Position numbers and translations under genes: made by a program. 64,000 bases of DNA from Phialocephala subalpina (Eukaryota > Ascomycota > Leotiomycetes > Helotiales > Mollisiaceae). The notes under the pieces were generated by a model. It was not told the DNA's origin. It saw only the letters and a list, made by a program, of their open reading frames with translations, and made no database searches. Positions within the stretch are counted from its first letter, which is position 1. The number at the start of each line of letters is the position of its first letter. Below, one piece after another: positions 23,534 to 33,196 of this stretch. The stretch covers positions 179,119 through 243,118 of the forward strand of contig FJOG01000061.1 of assembly GCA_900073065.1 (NCBI GenBank). The letters are read 5' to 3'.

Positions 23534-25192
23534 GTAGTTTTTAATGACCCACGCTTCTTGGGACATTGTGTTGGAGTTAAAAATGTGTATTTACGGAGCA
23601 TAGCAGTGGCGTTTCCTTTTCTCACGATAATGATGGCATGTCCAGCTGCGGCTGGAACATTTATGACGAATGCATAATTGTATAGAGTACCGGAGCTAGA
23701 ATGTAGTAATATTTTCGAATTTCGCTCTTCTAAATGCTCCTGGAGTCTCGGGACATTGAAACGTGCTCTCTCGATCTTCCAAATGCCAACTCTACTCCTA
23801 TGATCCTATCTCCTCACTTTTGCAGTGTGCTATAACATTCTTTCTATTGGCCTGCTAATGCCCCTCCAATTCAAGCACATTCAAAACATTCTCTTTGACT
23901 TCGATCTGATGCAGCCCAGTTACACGTTCAAGTGAATCAAGTCCGTCTCATAGATCCTGTCTTGATCCTGGTATCATTCTCCCAGTAATGGAAGGACATT
24001 GGAACTTCACTTTCCCGTTTTCCAAAACTTCAATTTCAAGAACTCTCCTCTACTCCTTAGTCATTGTCCCACACGGGATAGAACTCAGAAGCTCACTTGG
24101 ATGATTCTCAAAATGGCTCCTCAAAACTTCTCTACGTCCTTCCACGTCGACTCAAGTTATCCCAGACAATCGAAGACAATCAAAATGCACTCCGTTATGC
24201 CTTGTCTCAATCCCCCATTCCAGACTTCCACGTCCATCTTGTTAGACACTGTCACGACGCTGCTTTCAGAACCTTACTAGCATTCCAGCATCATCTACCT
24301 GTTCTACTCATCAGGAGATCTCGGATATTTTCAAAGTGAAAGATATCCTTCTAATGTCAAATTGTGTATTCGAGCCCGTAATGTGTCGATTAATAATACG
24401 CGAGGGTCAGGTGTAGCGTTCAGGGGAAGCTCGCCAACCAGCCCCTGAGTGAGCCACGAAACTTCTTCGCTATCATGACCAGAGCAACTTTATAACAACC
24501 AAGTATCTATCCTAACCAACTTATGTCCCTCAAATGTTCAATAATAATAAATTACATCCGTTCGAATAATAGGCAGAAGCTTTGATGTACGCGTAATCTC
24601 CCAAACCTACGGCCGTAGGACACTCACGGCAACCTGGATACATGACAAAACAAGCCTGCAGCATACGAAGAAAACATCGATGAGTAGACTGTGCAACTCC
24701 ATGATCGTAACACCAAACAACAGCGACACCAGTTGGGTTCGCATTCGCTTCCCTTCCAGGCAATGGTGCCTATCTCATTGGCTGCTTGTTATGATGTTGC
24801 CGCACCCCACACGCTGACATCGCTAGACCCGCGGACCTTCCAGGGCTTCACCTCAACAGCTCATTTCCCATGGACCAGCGACACTATGATTTTTTCCAGT
24901 CTTGATGCACGTTATCAAACTCAGTCGTCTGTATCGCATGCATCGTGAATCATTCGTCTTGCCATGTTCTGGCGATGGACCCCACTGTCAGCGGCGCGAC
25001 TATACACCGATATAAAAAGCGTCGTCCGCCCCCATTTGGGGTAAGCAAGATGTCGAACGTTGCACATATAAACTCGCTAAGACCTCGCCGACGCTCCTTC
25101 CTTCTCATAAAACAGCATCGTACCTGTCCATCTGATCTCTCGACCAAATACCTCCTGTTCTTCCATCAACATCTCACGACAATAACCCCGCG
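23534..25192. other. intergenic with promoter of the TetX-like gene
   Basis: About 1.65 kb. No frame with family signals. CCGATATAAAAAGCG near 25007-25020 is a good TATA box about 180 bases before the ATG at 25193. Confidence 0.55.
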
Positions 25193-26425
25193 ATGCCTCC
25201 CCTCAAAATCGCAATCATCGGCGCCGGCCCAGCAGGCTGCATGCTGGCCCGTCTACTCCTCCAACCCCTCTCCCCCTCCGAAATAACCCTCACAGTCTTC
25301 GAAAGCGAACCAACACCCGACTACCGCTCTCAAGGCGGAACCCTAGATCTGCATCCTAGCACCGGACTTAAAGCGATGAAGAAATCGGGACTACACGACG
25401 AGTTTATGAAATACGCACGATATGAGAGCGCGACGATGAGAGTGGTTGATAAAAATCTAAAAACGTATTTCAGAGTGCCGGAGAGTAAGGGTGTAGGGAA
25501 TCCGGAGATCGATAGGGCACAGTTGAGGCAGTTGCTCATGGAGAGTTTGCCGAAGGAGATCATTAATTGGGGATTCAAGCTGAAGAGGGTGGAGGAGAAG
25601 GATCATTCTTTGCATTTCGAGAATGGCGAAGTGAGGAATGTGAATGGAGAGGAATTCGACCTCATCGTCGGCGCAGATGGCGCTTGGTCACGAGTTCGGG
25701 CAGTGATCGATGATACGAAACCGCTGTACTCTGGTGTGACGAGGTACTGGACCACCATCCCAAAGGCTGAGACCGAGGCGCCTGAAGTTGTATCTCTCAT
25801 CAATCGCGGGAATCTGTTTAGTTATGGAGATGGGAGTGCGATCATTGGCCAGCAGATGTTTGACGGGAGCGTAGACGTGAGTATCGGGTTCACGCAAGAA
25901 GAGTTGAAAGAGGTGGAGATCACGACGACGGAGGAGATTTTGAAGAGACTTGAGGGGTGGGATGAGAGACTGTTGGGGATTATTAAGAAGGCTGAGAGTA
26001 AAGTCATTGGGAAGAGTCTGTACGTACTTCCGGTGGGGTATACGTGGAAACATCGAGCTGGGATCACGATCATCGGCGATGCAGCACATCTGATAACACC
26101 ATTTGGAGGCGAGGGTGTGAACATCGCGTTCGAAGACTCGGTCAGAGTCTCGGATGCAATCATCAAGGCAGTGAAGGGTGAGGGGAAAGATGATCTAGAC
26201 AAGAATGTGAGAGCGTTTGAGGTGGATATGTGGAAGAGAGCGAAAGGGGCAGCGATAATGTCGACCAAAATGGGGGAGGCGATGTTCATGACGCCTGGAG
26301 CACCGAGGACGAGTATTGAGAGGTGGTTGCTGGCGAAGGTCAAGCACGAGGCTCCTGCCGTCGTGTATCCGCTGGCTGTGGCGATTATCTACACTGGCTT
26401 CTTTGTTTACAAGTTGTTCAATTGA
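25193..26425 (+). CDS. TetX-like FAD-dependent monooxygenase with C-terminal membrane anchor
   Basis: Intronless, 410 residues. Class A flavin monooxygenase signatures in order: KIAIIGAGPAGCMLAR (Rossmann glycines 10-15), QGGTLDLHPSTG (48-58) typical of the TetX/UbiH group, EIDRAQLRQLL (105-115), the DG motif VGADGAWSRVR (159-169) and the second FAD motif GDAAHLITPFGGEGVN (295-310). Such enzymes hydroxylate aromatic or polyketide substrates using NAD(P)H and O2. The last about 20 residues (PLAVAIIYTGFFVYKLF) form a single hydrophobic helix, so the enzyme is probably tail-anchored to a membrane. The next gene, a TauD-like dioxygenase, lies 550 bases downstream on the same strand; a shared pathway is possible but not shown. 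Confidence 0.85.
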   Translation: MPPLKIAIIGAGPAGCMLARLLLQPLSPSEITLTVFESEPTPDYRSQGGTLDLHPSTGLKAMKKSGLHDEFMKYARYESATMRVVDKNLKTYFRVPESKGVGNPEIDRAQLRQLLMESLPKEIINWGFKLKRVEEKDHSLHFENGEVRNVNGEEFDLIVGADGAWSRVRAVIDDTKPLYSGVTRYWTTIPKAETEAPEVVSLINRGNLFSYGDGSAIIGQQMFDGSVDVSIGFTQEELKEVEITTTEEILKRLEGWDERLLGIIKKAESKVIGKSLYVLPVGYTWKHRAGITIIGDAAHLITPFGGEGVNIAFEDSVRVSDAIIKAVKGEGKDDLDKNVRAFEVDMWKRAKGAAIMSTKMGEAMFMTPGAPRTSIERWLLAKVKHEAPAVVYPLAVAIIYTGFFVYKLFN

Positions 26426-26972
26426 TGCATCTGGGAAGGGCAGAATTAGGACTCTTGGAGTTGCGGTTGCTGCATTGAAGAGCGGGGTTCTCTATGAGCG
26501 CTTATTCTTCGCGAGATCACGTCTCAATTAATAACTCACCTATTCTAGCACGATTATTTTTGCTTTTTATGCTTCAGGACCTTGAGGAACTCTAGAGTTG
26601 TGTTCTGCAAGCGAGGGGGGGGCCAAGAAAGGGGGCATCAACTCAAGCGAGAACTTCACTTCCGCTTCATCCAGGCCAAGACAGACACTATCTCACATTG
26701 GCCATTTCAATCGGAACTGGACATCCCAAAGTTGTCATGATTTGTTGACAGGCTGGAACACATCTTTCTATTGGTTTTCAGTTTCAAGCCTCCCCCACCT
26801 TCACCCCAATTGCGTTTTCGATCCCGCATATCACAACATATAACTTACCAATCAGGCAAAACATCCACACGTGGTTTCCTTCGACCTCATCATATATACT
26901 GAGCACCTACAAATCAATACCCCACCATTCCCTTACTCTTCAAGTTCAATTGCATCAAGACAACAGTTCAAG
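26426..26972. promoter_or_regulatory. promoter region of the TauD-like gene
   Basis: Holds the 3' end of the flavoprotein gene and the promoter of the next gene. CATCATATATACTGAG near 26887-26900 is a TATA box about 80 bases before the ATG at 26973. Confidence 0.55.
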
Positions 26973-28294
26973 ATGGCACGTCCACAACCAAAAGACAGCC
27001 TCGAGGCATACAAACACATATCCCCTGACTCCGGCTTCCCAACCATAATCCACCCACACTTCAACCCCAAGATCGCAGCACACATTCCTCCCGACCCTCT
27101 CCGCGAAGAGATCATTCCTCCAAAAGATCGAGCATTCTTCGCCGACCCCGAAAAGAAAGCCTTGTTCTCCGTCGCCAAGCCCGTTGACCTAACCGAGTCC
27201 ATCGGCACCGAACTTCAAGGGGTTCAACTATCCCAACTCAATGGGACTCAATTGGATGAACTTGCTGCATTGGTCAATGAGAGAGGCGTGGTGTTTTTCC
27301 GAGATCAAGACTTGACGACTGAGAAACAGGTTGAGTTGTTTGAGCATTTTGGGATTCTGGATAAGCATCCAGCGCAGAAGGACCAGAGGCATGTTACGAT
27401 TAAGGGGAGTAATGCTGATTGGAGGGATGTGTCGAATTATACACCTTGGCCGAATGCGGAGTTTCATGCTGATACTTCGTTTGAGATCAACCGTTCGTCT
27501 CCTTTCCCTTTCCTGAGATGATGTTTGGAGATAGGCTAATGAAGTTTGAAGCGCCGAGTTATAGTCTGCTTAGAATGGAAGAACATCCTCCCATTGGCGG
27601 AGATACAGCTTGGGTCTCTCAGTATGGACTCTATGATGCCCTGAGCGATCACTTGAAGAAATTCATCGACAGCTTGCACGCTGTGCATACTTCTCGTCTC
27701 CAATGTCATCCTCCCCCTTCCCCCTTTCCCTTCCTTTCCCCCAATTTATACTAACTCATTCCAGACGACACAATAATCGACTCCTGGGGCGGCCAACCCA
27801 ACCGTCCCCCAATCGATACCCACCACCCCGCCGTCCGCACCCACCCCGTAACCGGTCTCAAAGCGCTAAACGTGAATCCCGGCTTTGTAATTGGGTTCGC
27901 GGAGTTGAAGAAGGCGGAGAGCGATGCTCTGTTAGGATTTTTGAAGTTGCATATTCATAGTGCGGATGATCACTATGTTAGGTGGAAATGGGCTGTTGGG
28001 AGTGTTGCGATGTGGGATAATAGGGTTACGATTCATAGGGTTATTCCGGGGAATTATCCTCCGAATTCGAGGACCGGGGTTAGGACTACTGTTTTTGGAG
28101 AGAAGCGTAAGTCTTTCTGATGGTTGTGTGGGTTCGTGCTGACTTTGGTAGCGTATCTTGATCCTAATAGTGAGAGTCGTGAGCAAAGGGAAAGACGGCT
28201 TGCAGAGGAGAAGGTAGTAAAGGCAAACGGAGCTGAGAAGACCAATGGGATTGCCATTCACGAGGCAAAAGGGACCGATCTGGGAGCTAGTTGA
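26973..28294 (+). CDS. TauD-like Fe(II)/2-oxoglutarate-dependent dioxygenase
   Basis: Four exons: 26973-27492, 27552-27695, 27765-28106 and 28152-28294, phases 1,1,1; 382 residues. Introns end in GCTAATGAAGTTTGAAG, CTAACTCATTCCAG and TTTGGTAG; the first two donors (GTTCGT, GTCTCC) are weak, the last is GTAAGT. The iron triad is present: His165-x-Asp167 in EFHADTSFE, and His312 in WDNRVTIHR; Arg324/Arg328 in SRTGVRTTVFG are placed to bind 2-oxoglutarate. GVVFFRDQDLT and GGDTAWVSQYGLYDALS match TauD/TfdA family enzymes, which in fungi release sulfite from sulfonates such as taurine. An extra copy of the 3' end lies at 32031-32293. Confidence 0.87.
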
Positions 28295-29933
28295 GCTGTA
28301 GATGATATGGTCAATGAAGGCTTCAGGAATTTTTAGCGAATATCGATTGTTCGTCTAATAAATGCATTCTCATAATGACCGACCAACTTGACTTCGATCC
28401 AGTCCGGCACTCTACGAATCTTCATGGATGATCCTTGAGGGCTTGCTAGATCATTGTTGTGTGAGACATGGAACTTCGGGGAGTAGATTAATCTGCGAGG
28501 CTACTATAGATGCCCCGAAGTCACCCAAGTGACTGGTAAAAATATTCTGATTATCAACATCCAAATGTAGGAAAATATCTAGCTTTGACATGCTTGAATT
28601 AATTGGCTTCTTCAAGACGTTAGAATAGAGGCGTCTAAATCCAGCCACAGGGGAAAGAGCGACGAAAGAAACGGTCTCTATCTGCCTTCCGGCACCCATC
28701 TTGACACTGGTGTGGTTTACCCTACGAAGAAGATCCTCCGCAAGGGCCTTGCCTGCATCTGAGCTTGAGTTTGGCCAAGGCCGAGTAGGTGTTTGTAAGC
28801 GTGCGGATTGTGGGGTTGACTCCACGAATAGAGAAGAATGATGAAGGGGTCTGGTTGGTGTACGTACCGAAGACCTGAGGATGGCGTTGGATGCATCGTA
28901 TTCATTCGCGAACGTGTGGGTTGTGGGGTTAACTCCACCGATAGAGAAGAAGGATGAAGGGGTCTGGTTGGTGACCTCATGCGTACCGAAGACTTGGTGA
29001 GGGTCATCATATTCATTTCACGAGCCCTACTTTCATTTGCCGCTGCACCTCAAGCACCCCAGCCGGGCGTTGTGAGAGTACCCCTGCAGCCACAGCTCCA
29101 ACACGGCGGGAGGCTCAGAAGAGGACTGGGTCTCGGTCAGAGGTCCAATCAATTGTGCCTTCTCGTTACCGAGACCCATCAGATGCACGCAGTCATCCAA
29201 GTGTGACAAAAGACACGCTCGAAGAGCAAGGCTCTGCTATCCAGCTGCATGCATACTAGGCGATCCAGCACGGCTGTAGGATCATAGCAACCTCGCGCCT
29301 CGACATGCAGCGGAGCAGATGTATAGGCAGGGAAGTGGTCGGTACGACCATCATCTTCCCACTACTGCATTGTTAGCTGGTTGCCTTAATTATCTGATAA
29401 TCCGCCGACTGGATTTTAGGTCTTCCGATTCTTTCAACGTCGGGACCCCCTTTCCAAAAATTGGCCACCCACGTGCAATTGCTCAATTCTACATTTACTT
29501 TTAATTTAAATGCAATTCGTGAGGTGTTTACGTGACAAAATTCCCTCCAATCGTTCTTCATCTTTTCTCCAAGTTTTTTTTGCTGAAGAAGGAAGAAAGC
29601 TGCATGGTATGATAGAAAGCATCAAAGAGGCCGTTCGTGGCAACAATGAACGGCGACTCAGCGGCAAGTTTACGGTGAAGATTTGAAACTCAAACGGGTT
29701 CCGGAAATACCTCGAGTGGTAGCAGGAGCAAGAAACAGTCAAGATCCAAGACAAATATGGAAGTATTCTCCCTTGTTACGTCTCCCCGATCAACAAGAAT
29801 TGAACTGCTCCTTTTATCTCCCGAGAAACCACTCAAACTACGAATTGTAGCCCTCAGCTACCTTCCAATTTGCGCTTCCATATGCCAATCCAACTGTAAT
29901 GATCTTGAGAGGCGTCTGAGGTTGCGCCGAGAG
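28295..29933. other. repeat-rich spacer downstream of SYGQ-1
   Basis: No family-bearing frame. Contains the tandem repeat at 28797-29022 and a stretch (about 29020-29700) homologous to the 3' flanks of SYGQ-2 and SYGQ-4: TGCCGCTGCACCTCAAGC (29039), CGGTCAGAGGTCCAATCAAT (29133 region) and CGTGGCAACAATGAACGGCG (29637 region). Confidence 0.6.
28797..29022. repeat. imperfect tandem repeat, two units of about 113 bp
   Basis: GGGGTTGACTCCACGAATAG (28812) and GGGGTTAACTCCACCGATAG (28925) begin matching units that continue with GATGAAGGGGTCTGGTTGGT and TCATATTCATT-like ends. A single related unit occurs near 37610-37690. Confidence 0.8.
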
Positions 29934-30115
29934 TTACTGTCCATACGCTGAAAGGCATTAGCTGCTATGCTAAGACAGAGCGGATTGAGCTGAAGGCGGG
30001 TCATACAAGTATCTCTGGGGTGAGGGACCTCAGTCTGAGGAGAGCTAGAGACTGTTGTGGGCTTGACTGTTACCCCAGTTGGGACGGGCATAGGTGGAGT
30101 GGAGGTTGAAGGCAT
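29934..30115 (-). CDS. SYGQ-1: micro-gene of the HPxD/SYGQ peptide family
   Basis: Exon 1 30115-30007 (109 bases), intron 30006-29948 (59 bases; GTATGA donor, GCTAAT branch, TTTCAG acceptor), exon 2 29947-29934 (14 bases). Product 40 residues: starts MPSTSTPPMPVPT, has the core VPHPRDT at 30-36 and ends SYGQ. No signal peptide, no membrane helix, no Cys; Pro, Thr and Ser dominate. The same exon structure, intron phase and end tetrapeptide recur in seven other places in this window, which is the reason to believe such a small gene. TATATA at about 30252-30259 lies about 140 bases before the ATG. Function unknown; the alternative is that the unspliced frame (DTCMTRLQ...) is used, but exon-2 conservation argues against it. 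Confidence 0.7.
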
Positions 30116-30351
30116 GTTTGGAAATGAGCTTGCTTCGATCAAGAAGTGAAGTTGTCTTTCGACTTTGAGTTTTTGAAGTAAGCTGGATTTGGTATGACGG
30201 GAAAGAATAGAGAAGAAAGACGAGAAGTAGGGTAAACGCTGGGCCTGGAACATATATAGCAGAAATTTCAACGCAACAGCCGGCGATTCAGAGGACACGA
30301 CGACTCCCGTAAACTAGAGTGCCAACAATCCAGGTAAGCCCTGCAGTCTAA

Positions 30352-30362
30352 CGGTGACAAGA
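30352..30362 (-). promoter_or_regulatory. shared upstream element of SYGQ-1
   Basis: Minus-strand TTGTCACCG, about 93 bases upstream of the TATA box. The same core occurs before SYGQ-2, -5, -6 and -8 at similar distances. Confidence 0.5.
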
Positions 30363-30554
30363 AGGGAGTGCAAACAGAGAGTGGTCAGCTGCATCAACCA
30401 TCATCTAGCTATATAGAGCTATCGTCAACCTGACTGCGAGTCAGGACGTACCCTGTCCGACGGAAGTCGATCGCGTGTTTAAAATCTATCCGACTGGTGT
30501 TGCTGCATGTGTGGAACCTTCCTCACAATACAGGGTGGCCCAGGTGTCTTGAGT

Positions 30555-30746
30555 TCAAGGCGGAAGGTTATAGATCGGTGCACAAGGCAGGGGTTGATTT
30601 GGGACAAGATGTTTTGTTAGTCGGCTCGTGCATGAGGATGCGCATGAAGCTAGAGGCAGAAGGCTGCAGAGCAGTACACAAGGCTGAGGTTGATTTTTGA
30701 CAGGAAATGTGGTTGGACGGCTCGTGCATGAGGTTGAACACGCATT
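30555..30746. repeat. imperfect tandem repeat, two units of 96 bp
   Basis: GGCGGAAGGTTATAGATCGG (30559) pairs with GGCAGAAGGCTGCAGAGCAG (30655), and GGCTCGTGCATGAGG recurs at 30623 and 30719; offset 96 throughout. The multiple of three keeps both in one open frame, but no family is recognised. Confidence 0.8.
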
Positions 30747-30949
30747 CTATCCAGTAGACCCCGTTCAACCACTCATGCGTGCCAAATCAGAGTGTTCAAC
30801 GCGACAGTTCGGCTATGTAAGCAAGTTCCTACCGCTATCGTGTAAGAAGTAGACCACTTGAGCTTGACTTCAAGTCACACTAATTTGTTACATGCGGCTC
30901 TACAATAAGCAAGACCGCGAGAAGCACCAGAAGGTAGGAGATTAAATTA

Positions 30950-32030
30950 ACGAAGGCTTGCTTTTACCGAAGAAGTGATTAAAACATGGTAGTAAGAGCT
31001 ATATACGATCTTTAATTAATACTAGAATAATAACACAGGAATAGAAAACTACTAAGAAATCGCAAATTCCCAAGTGAATTCCCAAGGAGAAACCTAATAG
31101 CTTTTTAATATTATCTTATTCTTTATAATATATACCTTAGTATTATTTGCATTTTATTTCTTTTTATATATCGAATAATAAATCTAATATTGAAATTCAA
31201 TAAAAAGAAACTCGGTTTTATATATAAAATAATATTATACGAGTTTATTATTTGTGGGTATAAGAGTAAGCACGTGCTCACGTGCGACGCTAGGCTGCAT
31301 TAGGACTAGCGGGAGAACGCGCAAAGTTAGAGGATATAATTCTCCAATTTTACGCTTTTACTTCTGATTATTTACAATTCAACGAAATACAATAATATAA
31401 TTTTATTATATATAATAAGTATTTCTAGTAATATTAATATTATTTATAAATTAAAAAATATAAGAAAGAATAAAAAATATATATAAGGATTTATAAAATA
31501 AATCAAAGATAAAACGGAAATCCAAAAAAAATAATAAAAAAATAAAAAAATATTAATAAATAATTATAAGTAATTAAAATAAAATAAAATTTAATAATTA
31601 ATTAATTAGTTTCGATAATAAAAAATAATAAAAAGAAATTAAATTCGAATATAAATTTAATAAAAAAAAATATATTAAATATTAAATTTAAAATCTTTTA
31701 AATTAAATATATAAAATTATTATATTTTTAGAGTTTTATAATAATAATAAAATATAATTTATCAAAATATTAAACTTTAATTCGTATAATATAATTACGA
31801 TTATAATATATTTCAAAAGATAATTAATATTAATAAATTGGTTTACAATAAAACTTATATAATATATAATTAAATTTAATAATAAAAATACAAATAGAAA
31901 ATCAATTATTAAAAGCGGTTAATTATTTCGAGCCGTTTTATAATATAAATCGGAGACGAGAAAAAGGAAGGGAGAAGAAGGAGAGAAGGAGAAGGGAAAG
32001 AAACTAACGAGAGATAGATAATTACGATAT
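30950..32030. repeat. AT-rich block with a small GC island
   Basis: TpA-rich DNA typical of RIP. A balanced island at about 31250-31350 carries the near-palindrome GCACGTGCTCACGTGC. No terminal repeats could be matched. The block ends abruptly at the TauD-gene fragment. Confidence 0.65.
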
Positions 32031-32293
32031 ATAAGGTTATTCTGGGGAATTACCCTCCGAATTCGAGGACATGGGTTAGGACTACTATGTTTAGAAAGAA
32101 GCGTGAGAATACTTCCCCGGTACTTGCGTTTGAATTGAACTGACAGCTTGCAGCATATCTTGACCTTGATAGCGAGAGTCGAGAGCAAAGGGAAAGACGG
32201 GTTGCAGAAGAGAAGTTAAACGCAAACGGCACCAAGAAGATCAATGGTATTGCTATCCACAAAGCGAAGGGTAGCGATCTTGGAGATAGTTGA
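32031..32293 (+). pseudogene. duplicated 3' fragment of the TauD-like gene
   Basis: Matches the end of the dioxygenase gene at 28034-28294: GTTATTCTGGGGAATTACCC, then CGAATTCGAGGACATGGGTT, an intron-like stretch from GTGAGA to GCTTGCAG, and a last exon reading PYLDLDSESREQRERR to GSDLGDS-stop. The catalytic HxD and the rest of the barrel are absent. Non-coding changes outnumber changes in the last exon, which is still open. Weak similarity continues to about 32450 (GAGGGCTTGCT shared with 28437 region). Confidence 0.85.
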
Positions 32294-32507
32294 ATGATAT
32301 ATTATATAATGCAGTCAAATAAGATTTCAAAAGGTTAAGCAAGTAGTGGTTATTCTTGGAAATATATTCTTATGATATCTAATAACTCCGGGCTCAATCC
32401 ATTTCAGGGGCCTGCAAACTTTCCTGGCCCACTTCTGAGGGCTTGCTCGAATCTTCCAACTTAACCCAGTGAAAAGCCAGGCCATCCCCGTTCCAGATAA
32501 GTCAAAA

Positions 32508-33196
32508 CCCCCATTAGTTGACCACCTTTTACACCAAAAATCGCGAATTTTACCCTTTAATAACTCCACTAAAAATTAATATAATTCTTTAAAACTTAAA
32601 ATATGGGTTTTTATTATAAAACTTAAAAAAGTTACTATTTTTATTTTTATTTTTTATTTTTATATATTAAGTAATTAAACTTCGAAATTCGAGATTTTAA
32701 TTTATATATAATTTATATATAAATTTGAAATTTTATAAATTTATAATTTTTTTTAAAAATTAATAAAAAAAGTTCCAAATTTTTTTAATAATTACTTTAT
32801 ATTAATGCAGCTTCAAATATATAATATATAAATATTTCTATTAATAATTAATTTTTTAAATTAAAATTATAAAATTTATTATATAAATTTTTATTAAATA
32901 TTTTTAAATTTCTAATAAAAAACTTGAACTTTTAATAGAAATCTTAATATATTATATATTTGGAATTAAATTATTATAAAGTAACCATTTTTAATTTTTC
33001 AAATCTTTTTTATTAATATTTAAAAAAGTTTTTATAAATTTATAAAATTGGAAATTTTTTTATATTTTATATAAAAAGTTTATATTTTAAATTTTAAAGA
33101 ATTATATTAACTTTTAGTAGAGTTATTAAAAGGTAAAAATCGCGATTTTTGGTATAAAAAGTATCTAATTACAAGGGGTGGCCGACTAAGGGGGGG
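32508..33196. mobile_element. AT-rich element with long terminal inverted repeats
   Basis: The left end (from CCCCCATTAGTTGACCACC) reappears inverted at the right end (GGTGGCCGACTAAGGGGGGG). The match continues for about 90 bases: ACCAAAAATCGCGA, TTTTACC, TTTAATAACTC, ACTAAAA and TTAATATAATTCTTTAAAA are all found in both arms. The 690-base body is nearly pure A+T and has no open frame, so it is a RIP-degraded, non-autonomous DNA transposon (MITE-like) or a collapsed larger one. Superfamily not assigned; a TA target duplication is possible on the right side only. Confidence 0.75.

Larger units (their letters stand above)
30116..30949. other. SYGQ-1 upstream region with a tandem repeat
   Basis: Promoter side of SYGQ-1, then the 96-bp tandem repeat (30555-30746). 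No other gene seen. Confidence 0.55.

Noticed and set aside
31251..31345. GC island with a CACGTG near-palindrome as a possible regulatory element.
   Set aside because: Isolated in AT-rich DNA with no neighbouring gene; more likely less-mutated remains of a repeat.
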